A stretch of 46,525 bases of DNA from an uncultured Verrucomicrobiales bacterium (GCA_946480965.1 CAMLMI010000001.1:1-46525); one strand, 5' to 3'. Positions 8,323 through 15,738 are shown, counted from the stretch's first letter. A program made the numbers and translations. Notes: generated from the sequence alone by a model not told the origin.

Positions 8323-8906
8323 ACCATCCCACCCGCGAAGCGTGGCTCGCCCACCTCTACGCCGATGAAGCCGCCGATCCCGCCGAAGCCGCCCGTCTGC
8401 GCCAACACCTGTCCGAGTGCGCCGAATGCCGCGCCGATGTCGCCCGTTGGCAGGCGGTGCTCGGCGGCCTGGACCAATGGCGCATCGCGCCGCAGCCGTT
8501 GGCCACGTCGGCGAAGGGCGCGCGCTGGCGGCGGGGCTATTCCGTCGCGGCGTCCGTGGCGGTCCTGTTGACCGTGGGCTTCTTCGCCGGCCGCGGCACT
8601 GCCGCGTCCAAGGACGAAGTGGCCGCGCTGCGGGCGCAATTGGCCGCGCTGGAAACCGGGCTCGACTCCCGCGTCCGGTCCGCCGCCGTGGCCGAGACCA
8701 AGGAACAGCTCAAGCCCTTCGCCACCGCCGTCGGCGACCAGCTCCGCGACCTGCGCACCGAGCAGGCGGCGAACTACCTCTCGCTCCGCAAGGAACTGGA
8801 GACCGTGGCCGTCTTCACCGCCGCCGGCTTCCGCCAGACGGAATCCAGCCTGGTGCAACTGGCGAACAGCTCTTCTCCGTCCGCCCGGCCCGACACGCTG
8901 CAATGA
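8319..8906 (+). CDS. Membrane-anchored zinc-finger anti-sigma factor
   Basis: The 195-residue protein begins with a short helical domain carrying HxxxCxxC (H30, C34, C37: RQHLSECAEC), the zinc anti-sigma signature. A single membrane span follows at about residues 74-91, then a heptad-rich, probably coiled-coil outer part (about 98-165). The anti-sigma domain would hold the neighbouring ECF sigma factor at the membrane until a signal frees it. Translation is coupled to the sigma gene. The outer coiled coil could sense envelope state or bind the secreted protein encoded 34 bp downstream; that is inference. Confidence 0.88.
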   Translation: MNHPTREAWLAHLYADEAADPAEAARLRQHLSECAECRADVARWQAVLGGLDQWRIAPQPLATSAKGARWRRGYSVAASVAVLLTVGFFAGRGTAASKDEVAALRAQLAALETGLDSRVRSAAVAETKEQLKPFATAVGDQLRDLRTEQAANYLSLRKELETVAVFTAAGFRQTESSLVQLANSSSPSARPDTLQ

Positions 8907-8940
8907 TTTCCTGCTCTTTCCACTCCATCCCTCCATCACC

Positions 8941-9978
8941 ATGAAAACCTCCTCCGCTTTGCTGGCTCAGTTGCTGGTCGCTCTCGCTCTCTCCCAAACC
9001 GTCTGGGCCCAGTCCGGAGTTCCCGGCGGTGCACCCAGCGCTCCTGGTGCTCCGCCGGTCGCACCGGTTCCCATCGAACACGATCTCGCCGAAATCGAAG
9101 TCAACGTGAACGGGGACGCGCGACGCGCCGTCGGTGACGTGCATCGGCAGTTGGAGAATGCGCGCCATCCGGTGGAGATGAACCGACGCGTGACCGTCTC
9201 GAAGCCCGGCGCGTTCACCTTCGGCCGGGCGTCCTCCATCTCGGACGAGGCCCTGATCGTTTCGACGCAGAATCTCCCGGCCGAGAAGCTCGACGAAATC
9301 CGTGAAGACATGCGGATCATGGCCAAGCTGCTGGAAGATTCCGTGGCCGAGGCCGGGGCGCACGGCAAGGAACGGCGGGCGATGGGCATCGTCGTCCAGA
9401 CCTTCTCCGGCGGAGCCAGCCGGGATGTCTTCATCCTCGGCCACGGTGCGGTCTTCCAGAACTCCGTGCCCTTTCCCCTGAGCGCCCCGCCCGACGCGGA
9501 GAAGAAGGAGCCCGCCTCGGCCAAAGGCAACTCGGCCTGGGAATCCGCCCGGCGCGAAGTGCGCGGTGAAGCCGATCCGTTCGATCCGAACGCGCTGCAG
9601 GAACGGCGGCCGGAGTTCAACGCCGAGCGCGTCGAGTCGTTGAAGAAAGGCGTGCTCAAGGCGCTGGCGAACACGCACCACTTCCGCCACCTCGGCGACG
9701 ACGACACCGTGACGGTCGTGGTGACCTCCAGCGTGGCCGGTGGGCGGATGATGGTGGAGACCTATGGTATCGCGGGAATGGGCGGCGGCGGGATGATGCC
9801 CGGACCGGCTGGCAGCTATGTCGGGCGCGTCGCGACGACGAGCGGTTCGGGCCCGGAGCCCGCTTCGACTCCCACCACCATGACCCTTTCCGTGAAAAAG
9901 TCCGACGCCGCCGCCTTGGCCGAAGGCCGAATCGACGAGAATGAGTTCCGTTCCCGCGCCAAGATCGCGGTCTATTGA
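8941..9978 (+). CDS. Secreted protein of unknown function in the sigma/anti-sigma unit
   Basis: The 345-residue protein has a clear Sec signal peptide (about residues 1-23, ending in VWAQ), then a Gly/Pro/Ala-rich stretch, then a mixed alpha/beta region with no motif I recognise. It contains charged helical segments (LDEIREDMRIMAKLLEDSV) and DDDTVTVVVTSSV followed by a Gly/Met-rich loop (IAGMGGGGMMPGPAG). It follows the anti-sigma gene by 34 bp on the same strand, so it is probably co-transcribed and may be part of the signal-sensing system or the main envelope target. The function is not known. Confidence 0.75.
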   Translation: MKTSSALLAQLLVALALSQTVWAQSGVPGGAPSAPGAPPVAPVPIEHDLAEIEVNVNGDARRAVGDVHRQLENARHPVEMNRRVTVSKPGAFTFGRASSISDEALIVSTQNLPAEKLDEIREDMRIMAKLLEDSVAEAGAHGKERRAMGIVVQTFSGGASRDVFILGHGAVFQNSVPFPLSAPPDAEKKEPASAKGNSAWESARREVRGEADPFDPNALQERRPEFNAERVESLKKGVLKALANTHHFRHLGDDDTVTVVVTSSVAGGRMMVETYGIAGMGGGGMMPGPAGSYVGRVATTSGSGPEPASTPTTMTLSVKKSDAAALAEGRIDENEFRSRAKIAVY

Positions 9979-10000
9979 TCCGGACCGTTGTTTCCCCCAA

Positions 10001-10195
10001 CGCCAAGAGCGCCAAGGCCGCAAAGGTCTTGGCGCTCTTGGCGCGTCGTCGTGGCGCAAGCCTCTGGCTTGCCGTGACGTCGGCTTCTAGCCGGCCGTGC
10101 CGCAAACGTCGCGCTTGCTTGGGTGTGCTCCATCGGAAGCGCGTCGGCCGACCAGATGTCGGTGGCACGGCAAGCCGGAAGCTTGCGCTACGTGC
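10001..10195. repeat. Compound inverted repeats in the queE leader
   Basis: A perfect 16-bp stem, CGCCAAGAGCGCCAAG (10001-10016) with CTTGGCGCTCTTGGCG (10028-10043), is followed by GCAAGCC-TCT-GGCTTGC (10056-10072). A second inverted pair joins about 10049-10078 with 10162-10193 (CACGGCAAGCC(A/G)GA type). The block fills nearly all the space between the secreted-protein gene and queE, and no gene fits inside. A T-run is lacking. Confidence 0.88.
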
Positions 10196-10219
10196 CGGGA
10201 AACCGCCTAAAGTGCCACC

Positions 10220-10945
10220 GTGTCCGCCACGCTTGTCGTCAACGAAGTCTATCTGAGTCTCCAGGGGGAAAGCACCTTTGCGGGGCTCCCGTGCGTCTTC
10301 GTCCGTCTGACCGCCTGCAATCTCCGCTGCTCCTACTGCGACACCGCCTACGCCTTCACCGAGGGCAAGAAGCAGACGGTCGAAGACGTCCGCGCCCAGA
10401 TCGACAAGTTGGCCGCACCGTATCCATCCGGCATCCGGCTCCCGCTGGTTGAATTCACCGGTGGCGAACCTTTGCTCCAAGCCAACGCCCTTCCGCTCAT
10501 GGCCGCGCTGTGCGACGACGGCTTCACGGTGCTCGTCGAAACCAGCGGCGCGATCGACATCTCCAAGACCGATCGCCGCGTCCGCCGCATCATGGATCTG
10601 AAGTGTCCGAGCAGCGGTGAATCCGGCCGGATGTTCTGGCCGAACATCGGGCACCTCCAGCCGACGGACGAGGTGAAGTTCGTCATCGGCACGGTCGAGG
10701 ACTACGAATGGGCCAAGGCCCGCATCGCCGAGCACAACTTGGCCGCCAAGTGCCCGCTGCTCTTCTCCTGGGTCGCGCCGCTGTTGCCGCACCAACAGGA
10801 CAAGTCACTCAAACCCTTCCCCAAGGACCACACGCCGATCAGCCGCAAGGATCTGGTCGAACGCATCGTGGCCGACGCCTTGCCCGTGCGTTTCCAGCTC
10901 CAGATGCACAAGTTCATCTGGCCGCCTGATCAGAAGGGCGTGTGA
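10220..10945 (+). CDS. queE: 7-carboxy-7-deazaguanine synthase (radical SAM, queuosine pathway)
   Basis: The 241-residue protein has the radical-SAM cluster motif CNLRCSYC (C33, C37, C40), the SAM-binding FTGGEPLLQ (79-87) and the substrate-side N-terminal VNEVYLSLQGES block that marks QueE. The enzyme turns 6-carboxytetrahydropterin into 7-carboxy-7-deazaguanine, the precursor of preQ0 and queuosine in tRNA. The spacing in the cluster motif is the common CxxxCxxC. The start is a GTG at 10220, set by the conserved VNEVYLSLQGE block beginning at residue 7; no strong Shine-Dalgarno is seen. No other queuosine genes are in the window. Confidence 0.92.
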   Translation: MSATLVVNEVYLSLQGESTFAGLPCVFVRLTACNLRCSYCDTAYAFTEGKKQTVEDVRAQIDKLAAPYPSGIRLPLVEFTGGEPLLQANALPLMAALCDDGFTVLVETSGAIDISKTDRRVRRIMDLKCPSSGESGRMFWPNIGHLQPTDEVKFVIGTVEDYEWAKARIAEHNLAAKCPLLFSWVAPLLPHQQDKSLKPFPKDHTPISRKDLVERIVADALPVRFQLQMHKFIWPPDQKGV

Positions 10946-10954
10946 CCTATTGAA

Positions 10955-10984
10955 CCGCAGATGAACACGGATGAACGCAGATGC
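10955..10984. repeat. GCAGATGAACACGGATGAAC-type short repeat
   Basis: The segment consists of imperfect 10-bp units (CGCAGATGAA, CACGGATGAA, CGCAGATGCG) placed between queE and the aminotransferase start. I recall this unit as common in intergenic DNA of Verrucomicrobiota and Planctomycetota, but that was not checked here. It leaves no room for a clear ribosome binding site before the GTG at 11002. Confidence 0.6.
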
Positions 10985-11001
10985 GCCCTACCGTTTGAAT
11001 T

Positions 11002-12378
11002 GTGACCTCCCGCCAAACCCTTCAGCTCCTCCGCCAGTTCGAGTCGCCAAACGTCACGTTCATCGATCCCGACGGCACTTGGCCCATCGTCTGGACCAAG
11101 GCCAAGGGCTGCCACGTCTGGGATGCGGAAGGGCGGAAGTATCTCGATCTCACCGCCGCGTTCGGAGTCGCCGCCGCCGGGCACGCCAATCCCGCCGTGG
11201 TCCGCGCCGGGCAGAAGCAGATGGCCACGCTGCTCCACGCGATGGGCGACGTGCATCCGCATCCGTTGAAGGCCGAACTGGCCCGCGAACTCAGCCGTCT
11301 CACCTTCGCCCGCTGGAGGCGCATGAATCCGGCATCCGGCATCGGGTATCAGGCATCCGGCAAGGTGATCTTCAGCAACTCCGGCTTCGAGGCTGTGGAA
11401 TCCGCGCTCAAGACCGCGCTGCTCGCCACGGGCAAGTCCGGCATCATCGCGTTTGAAGGCGGCTACCACGGACTCGGCTACGGCGCGCTCAATGCCACGC
11501 ACCGCGAACATTTCCGCGCCGGATTCCGCGACCAGCTCCGCGAGTTTGGCCGCTTCGTGCCGTTTCCCCAAAGTAGGTCAGGCTTCCAGACTGACCCGGC
11601 CCGTTCACCGGACGGAGCGTGCAGGCTGGAAGCCTACCCTACTTTGGCAGACACCGAACTCTCCCTCCGCAGCCACCTCGCCAGCGGCGAGATCGGCGCG
11701 ATCCTTGTCGAACCCATCCAGGCACGCGGCGGCATCAACCTTCCGCCCGATGGCTTCCTCGGTCTGCTGCGCCGACTCTGCGACGAATACGGCGCCCTGC
11801 TCATCCTCGACGAGATCTACACCGGCTTTGGCCGCACCGGCGCTTGGTTCGCCTGCGAACATGAGCGCGTCGCGCCCGACCTCATCTGCCTCGGCAAGGC
11901 GTTGACCGGCGGCTTCCCGCTTTCGGCCTGCGTGGGCCGCGCCGACGTGATGGACCGCGCTTGGCCGGTGTCGGGCGGCGAAGCGATCCACACCAGCACC
12001 TTCCTCGGCCACCCGGTCGGCTGCGCGATGGCGCTGGCCCAGATCCGGGAATTGAAGCGGCTGAAACTTCCCCAACGCAGCGCCCGCGTCGGCCGCTCCT
12101 TGCTGAAACGCCTTGGCCAGATCCAGTCGCCCAACCTGACCCTCTCCGTTCGAGGGATCGGGCTGATGGTCGGACTGGAGCTGCGTCGCCCGGACGGTTC
12201 CCCCGCCACGGAAGAATCTCTGGGGATCATCAAGCGCCTGCTCCAGCGCGGCTTCGTCTTCCTGCCCGAAGGCGAACACGCCGAGGTCATCAGCTTCACC
12301 CCGCCGTTGAACATCGGGGAGAAGGAGCTGGAGAAGGCGGTGCGGACGTTGGAGGAGGAGCTGAATCTCCGGGGTTGA
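11002..12378 (+). CDS. Class III (acetylornithine/GSA-type) PLP-dependent aminotransferase with two in-frame repeat insertions
   Basis: The 458-residue protein carries the class III signature LILDEIYTGFGRTG (267-280, with D270 binding the PLP nitrogen) and the PLP lysine in LGKALTGGFPLSAC (K299). The fold elements (SNSGFEAVESALKTA, FEGGYHGLGYGAL, IHTSTFLGHPVGCAMAL) are intact, so it should be active. The substrate cannot be decided: acetylornithine, 4-aminobutyrate and related omega-amino acids are all possible. Two segments look inserted: residues about 110-120 (repeat at 11329-11361) and about 189-215 (palindrome at 11568-11647), both keeping the frame. The start is a GTG at 11002; an ATG at 10981 in the same frame meets a stop. 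Downstream lies a five-hairpin array. Confidence 0.88.
   Translation: MTSRQTLQLLRQFESPNVTFIDPDGTWPIVWTKAKGCHVWDAEGRKYLDLTAAFGVAAAGHANPAVVRAGQKQMATLLHAMGDVHPHPLKAELARELSRLTFARWRRMNPASGIGYQASGKVIFSNSGFEAVESALKTALLATGKSGIIAFEGGYHGLGYGALNATHREHFRAGFRDQLREFGRFVPFPQSRSGFQTDPARSPDGACRLEAYPTLADTELSLRSHLASGEIGAILVEPIQARGGINLPPDGFLGLLRRLCDEYGALLILDEIYTGFGRTGAWFACEHERVAPDLICLGKALTGGFPLSACVGRADVMDRAWPVSGGEAIHTSTFLGHPVGCAMALAQIRELKRLKLPQRSARVGRSLLKRLGQIQSPNLTLSVRGIGLMVGLELRRPDGSPATEESLGIIKRLLQRGFVFLPEGEHAEVISFTPPLNIGEKELEKAVRTLEEELNLRG
11329..11361. repeat. CCGGCATC-type repeat inside the aminotransferase gene
   Basis: Three or four imperfect copies of CATCCGG / CATCGGGTATC follow each other. They encode PASGIGYQASG in the aminotransferase, between the helix before the fold core and the KVIFSNSGFEAVE block. 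Homologues usually have only a short turn here, from family knowledge. The 33-bp length keeps the frame. Confidence 0.65.
11568..11647. repeat. 80-bp palindromic element inside the aminotransferase gene
   Basis: The ends are a perfect 10-bp inverted pair: CCAAAGTAGG (11568-11577) and CCTACTTTGG (11638-11647). Inside, AGGCTTCCAG (11579-11588) faces CTGGAAGCCT (11626-11635). The element is read through as residues about 189-215, rich in R, S, P, D and A, between VPFP and the TLADTELSLRSHL helix. The GTAGG border and TTCC core match the hairpins at 12425-12520 and 46083. Confidence 0.85.
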
Positions 12379-12380
12379 AT

Positions 12381-12520
12381 GGCGGCGAACTTCCGTTCGC
12401 CGCTACCGGAGTGGGCTCTTGCAAGTAGGACGGGCTGCCAGCCCGTCAAGTAGCCCGGCCTGCCAGGCTGGGCTGCGGGCAGGCTGCCCGCTCTACATGT
12501 CGGTCTGGAAGACCGACCTA
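12381..12520. repeat. Array of five short hairpins between convergent genes
   Basis: Perfect or near-perfect stems follow one another. GCGGCGAAC-TTCC-GTTCGCCGC lies at 12382-12403. GACGGGCT-GCC-AGCCCGTC lies at 12429-12447. AGCCCGGCCT-GCC-AGGCTGGGCT lies at 12452-12474 with one mismatch. GCGGGCA-GGC-TGCCCGC lies at 12475-12491. GTCGGTC-TGGAA-GACCGAC lies at 12499-12517. AAGTAGG-like borders separate the units. The array fills the gap between the aminotransferase stop and the stop of the GH88-type gene and could end transcription from both sides. Confidence 0.9.
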
Positions 12521-13912
12521 CTTCTTCGTGTAGTCGAAGAACGTCAGGTAGCTCTCGCCGCGCGCTTCGCGCAGGAGCAATAGCGCCAGCTCCATCTGGT
12601 GGTAGTCGCCCCACATCGAGCTTTCGCCGTTCGGCACCTTCTGGCCCGGCGCGACGTGGTCCCAGCCGTTGGGCCGGTGATAGACCGAGTGCAGGAGCAA
12701 TCCTTGGTGCTTCGGGTCGGTGGAGAGATAGGGCTCGGAGAAGATCGTGTCCGCCACGGTGAGCCCGGCGTGGCGATACTTCGCGCCGGCCTTCTTGTCG
12801 CCCTTCGCCGCGAGGTAATTGCCCAGCCGCACCAAGCCCTGCGCCGCGATGGCGGCGGCGGAACCATCCACCGGCTCCCAGGCGTTGTAGGGATCGGACG
12901 CATTGCTGAGGTAGTTCGACGGCAGCCGATGCAGGTTCGGCGCGCCCGTGTCCCACATGGGCACGCCGTCGGCGCACGCGTTCTCGAGGTAGAAATCCGC
13001 CGTGGCCGTGGCCGCCTTGAGGAAGATCTCGGTGATCGCCTTGCGCCCGCCGAATTCCTTCAGCTCCTTGTCCGAAACCGTTTCGAGGAACTCCAGCTCC
13101 TCCGGGAAACCGCACAACGCCCAAGCGAGCCCGCGCGTCCATGTGCTGAAGGGTGAATAACCCTGCTGCGAATTCGGGCAGCGGAACACGCCGTTGGCCA
13201 CGTTGAAGACCGCTTCATGCGTCGTTCGGCCGCGCACGTCGTAGGCGTCGCGCCCCTCGCCGTAATAGACCGAATAGCGTGCCGTGTTCACCGCGTGGTC
13301 GATCAAACGTCCGAGCAAAGAAATCTTCTCGTCCTGCTCGCCCATCAGCGCATGGCCGAGCTGATGCGACACGGCGAGCGCCCGGCAGGAGCGGATCGTG
13401 TCCACGAAGAGCGAATGCGCGCCGTTGAAGGAATGGATGAAGCCCGAGCCGTCCGCGATGGGCGTCCAGCGCGCCGCCTGCACCGCGCCCGAAACCTTCA
13501 GCGCCATTTCGTAGAAGTTCTTCTCCCCTTCGTTGAAGGCGATCTTCCCCTCGCGCATCAGGCGCAGGAGATTGCCGTAGGTGGAGACGTTGTTGAACCC
13601 GTGGTCATGCACGCCTATGTGCGACACATGGCTGGCCATCAGTTGAACCGTCTTCTTGCGGCCGATCTCCAGGAAGCGGTCGTCGCCCGTGGCGTCGAAC
13701 TGGAGGATGGCGCAGCCGAACTGGAACCCCTGCGTCCATTCCGTCCAACCGCGCGAGGTGTATTCACCGTTCACCGTGAAGACGGGCGTGCCGGCGCTGG
13801 GCTTCCACGACTTTTCGATGCTGAGGATCTTCTGCCCGGCGAGGTCGAAGACGCGTTCGATCTTCGGTTGGAGCTTCGCGGGCGTGAGCTTGGAATCGAT
13901 CTGGATGGCCAT
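12518..13912 (-). CDS. GH88/GH105-type unsaturated uronyl hydrolase
   Basis: The 464-residue protein has the alpha/alpha-barrel pattern of unsaturated glucuronyl hydrolases, which cleave the 4,5-unsaturated uronic acid left by polysaccharide lyases. Key marks are VHDHGFNN (D103, matching the first catalytic Asp of GH88), LFVDTIRSCRAL (D171, matching the second) and STWTRGLAWALCGF, the usual TWxRGxAWxxxG motif. There is no signal peptide, so it should act in the cytoplasm. I chose the ATG at 13910-13912, in front of MAIQIDSKLTPAK; the open stretch upstream has no conserved content. No lyase or sugar transporter lies nearby. The stop abuts the hairpin array at 12381-12520. Confidence 0.85.
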   Translation of the reverse strand: MAIQIDSKLTPAKLQPKIERVFDLAGQKILSIEKSWKPSAGTPVFTVNGEYTSRGWTEWTQGFQFGCAILQFDATGDDRFLEIGRKKTVQLMASHVSHIGVHDHGFNNVSTYGNLLRLMREGKIAFNEGEKNFYEMALKVSGAVQAARWTPIADGSGFIHSFNGAHSLFVDTIRSCRALAVSHQLGHALMGEQDEKISLLGRLIDHAVNTARYSVYYGEGRDAYDVRGRTTHEAVFNVANGVFRCPNSQQGYSPFSTWTRGLAWALCGFPEELEFLETVSDKELKEFGGRKAITEIFLKAATATADFYLENACADGVPMWDTGAPNLHRLPSNYLSNASDPYNAWEPVDGSAAAIAAQGLVRLGNYLAAKGDKKAGAKYRHAGLTVADTIFSEPYLSTDPKHQGLLLHSVYHRPNGWDHVAPGQKVPNGESSMWGDYHQMELALLLLREARGESYLTFFDYTKK

Positions 13913-14026
13913 GAGTTGTGCGGGAGCTTGGGTGGATTCGTTTCGTCGGAGCAAGCGCCCGGCCGGGTGAAATTCTGCACGGAACCCCATCGCGGAAGGC
14001 CACCAAGGGCCGATGGCCAAGCGCCG

Positions 14027-14884
14027 TTACGGAAGCGGGAGCTTCGCCGCTTCCGCCACCCGTTCCAGGATCACGTCGGCGATGTGGGGTTCGTTGCCGA
14101 TGCTGGGGGCATACCAGACCATCTTGCCCTTCTTCTCCGTCGGGTTGCGCCAGGTGGGCTGGCCTTCCTTGAAGCGCTTCTGCACCACGGCCTCGGGTTC
14201 GCCCAGCATCACGGGGATGTCCTCGTAGGAGTGGAGGCCGTCGCTGATGAAGAAGGGGACCATCACGATGTTCCGGGTCTTCGCGATCTCGTAGCATTCG
14301 CCGATGCGCGGGTCTTCCTCCATGTAGGCGGAATGGACCTCGCCATAGACGTTCATCGCGCGGATCAGCTCGACCTGGCGTTCGATGGCCTTGCGGGAGT
14401 TCTCGCTGTTGCCGGTGCCGTGGCCGGCGATGAAGAGCGCGGTGTCCTGCGGCTTGGCGGGGCGGGGGAAGGGGTGCTTGTCCAGAGTGTCCTTGGCCCG
14501 AGCGAGCAGCACCTGCGTCATGCTGTCGTGCGTGCCCACGGGGCCGCAGTAGTAGAGGGTCTGGTCGCCGCGCTGCTGGACGAGCGGCGGGGAGACGACG
14601 TCGCCCTTGGCGCAGAAGCCGAGTTCGCGCGGGATGACCTGCTCGGTGAAGTAGCCCTCGCTGATGAACAGCGGGACGCAGAAGACGCGTTTCCCGTAGG
14701 CGCCGCGCAGCACGGCGCAGAAGTTGGGTTCCTGTTTCCAGAAGCTCTCCAGCACCTGGCCGAACACGCCGCGCCGCCGCAGTTCGTCGGCGTGCTGGTA
14801 GGTCGGGGCGGCGGAATCGGCGTTGAGCGTCGATCCGTGGCCGAGGATGACCAGGGTGGCGTCGGACAGGTCCGGTAGTTGCAT
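14027..14884 (-). CDS. CbiX-type (sirohydrochlorin/cobalt chelatase-like) protein with two chelatase domains
   Basis: The 285-residue protein has two related halves. The first has LVILGHGS (H16) and later VFCVPLFISEGYFTEQVIPREL. The second has TALFIAGHGT (H155) and later IVMVPFFISDGLHSYEDIPVML. This double GHG(S/T)...PLFIS(D/E)G pattern is that of class II chelatases of the CbiX group, which insert Co or Fe into sirohydrochlorin; H16 and H155 are candidate metal-binding residues. No cobalamin or siroheme genes are in the window, so the metal and substrate are open. The chosen start is the ATG at 14882-14884; an upstream extension would run through the inverted repeat at 14918-15009. It lies 114 bp upstream of the GH88-type gene on the same strand. 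Confidence 0.85.
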   Translation of the reverse strand: MQLPDLSDATLVILGHGSTLNADSAAPTYQHADELRRRGVFGQVLESFWKQEPNFCAVLRGAYGKRVFCVPLFISEGYFTEQVIPRELGFCAKGDVVSPPLVQQRGDQTLYYCGPVGTHDSMTQVLLARAKDTLDKHPFPRPAKPQDTALFIAGHGTGNSENSRKAIERQVELIRAMNVYGEVHSAYMEEDPRIGECYEIAKTRNIVMVPFFISDGLHSYEDIPVMLGEPEAVVQKRFKEGQPTWRNPTEKKGKMVWYAPSIGNEPHIADVILERVAEAAKLPLP

Positions 14885-14917
14885 CGGCGAAGCAGTAGCG
14901 CGGCGCTCCGGGCGGAG

Positions 14918-15009
14918 CAAATCCGAAGACCGAAGGCCCAAGGCCAAACCTCGCGGGTGCGCGGCCGCCCGGAATTCTCCCGGCCTTTGGCCTTCGGGTT
15001 TCGGGTTTG
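14918..15009. repeat. 28-bp inverted repeat upstream of the CbiX-type gene
   Basis: The left arm (about 14919-14946, core CCGAAGACCGAAGGCCCAAG) and the right arm (14982-15009, core CTTTGGCCTTCGGGTTTCGG) are reverse complements at about 24 of 28 positions. It lies in the divergent promoter space between the CbiX-type gene and the response regulator gene. The GC-rich spacer carries CGCGGGTGCGCGGCCGCCCGG. Confidence 0.8.
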
Positions 15010-15090
15010 CCCCCGGAAGTGCGCCGTCAAACGCCCGCAAGCAGCCCCTTGATGCCGGGACGTTTCTGGCGGTAAGTCTGTCGCAGGCGC

Positions 15091-15738
15091 ATGAACAATC
15101 CCCCCCGCATCCTGGTCGTCGAGGACGACGACCTGCAGTATGAGATCTACGAAGAGGCGCTGGCCGGGTTCGACCTGGTGCGCGTGACCAGCGGCAGCCA
15201 GGCGCTGGCGGACCTGCCGAAGATCCAGCCGGACATCATCATCCTCGACCACATCCTCGACGGGGGCGACCTAGGGTTGGACTACTTGCCGGAGTTCAAG
15301 GACCTGCTGCCCTTCGTGCCCATCATCGTCGTCTCCGGTGCGCTGGAAGTTCACCAGAAGATCGACGCGCTCCAAGGCCCTCGGCGCGCGCACTATTGCC
15401 TGACGAAGCCGGTGGACATGGACGACATCCAGAAGCTGGTGAAGCAGGCGCTGGAGGAATGCGGCGAGAAGGAAGTGGTGCGCAGCTTCGAGGCGCTGGA
15501 ACGCTCCAAGCGCGTCGATGCGCTGGAGCTCTTCAGCCGCTCGACCGACCGGCTCACGCGCCAGAACCACATCCGCCAGCAACTGGGCGATTCCCTGGAG
15601 CGGCCGAACATCTCCGCCTTGGCCCGGCAATACGCCGTGGCCCGCCGCACGATCATCCGCGATCTCCAGGAGCTGATCCGCCGTGGCCAGCTCAAGCCCG
15701 AGGTCTATCCCGAATGGGAATCGGAGCCGAAGGAGTAG
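15091..15738 (+). CDS. Stand-alone response regulator with C-terminal helix-turn-helix
   Basis: The 215-residue protein opens with a receiver domain: acidic pocket ILVVEDDD (7-14), phospho-acceptor D53 in IIILDHILDGGDLG, and the conserved lysine K106 in CLTKPVDM. After a linker (about 120-170) comes ISALARQYAVARRTIIRDLQ, a helix-turn-helix at about 174-200 more like those of DeoR or MarR-type proteins than of the usual OmpR or NarL output domains. It should bind DNA in response to phosphorylation. No kinase gene adjoins it; the nearest in the window is the PAS kinase at 19.9-21.4 kb. A strong terminator follows at 15763. Confidence 0.85.
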   Translation: MNNPPRILVVEDDDLQYEIYEEALAGFDLVRVTSGSQALADLPKIQPDIIILDHILDGGDLGLDYLPEFKDLLPFVPIIVVSGALEVHQKIDALQGPRRAHYCLTKPVDMDDIQKLVKQALEECGEKEVVRSFEALERSKRVDALELFSRSTDRLTRQNHIRQQLGDSLERPNISALARQYAVARRTIIRDLQELIRRGQLKPEVYPEWESEPKE

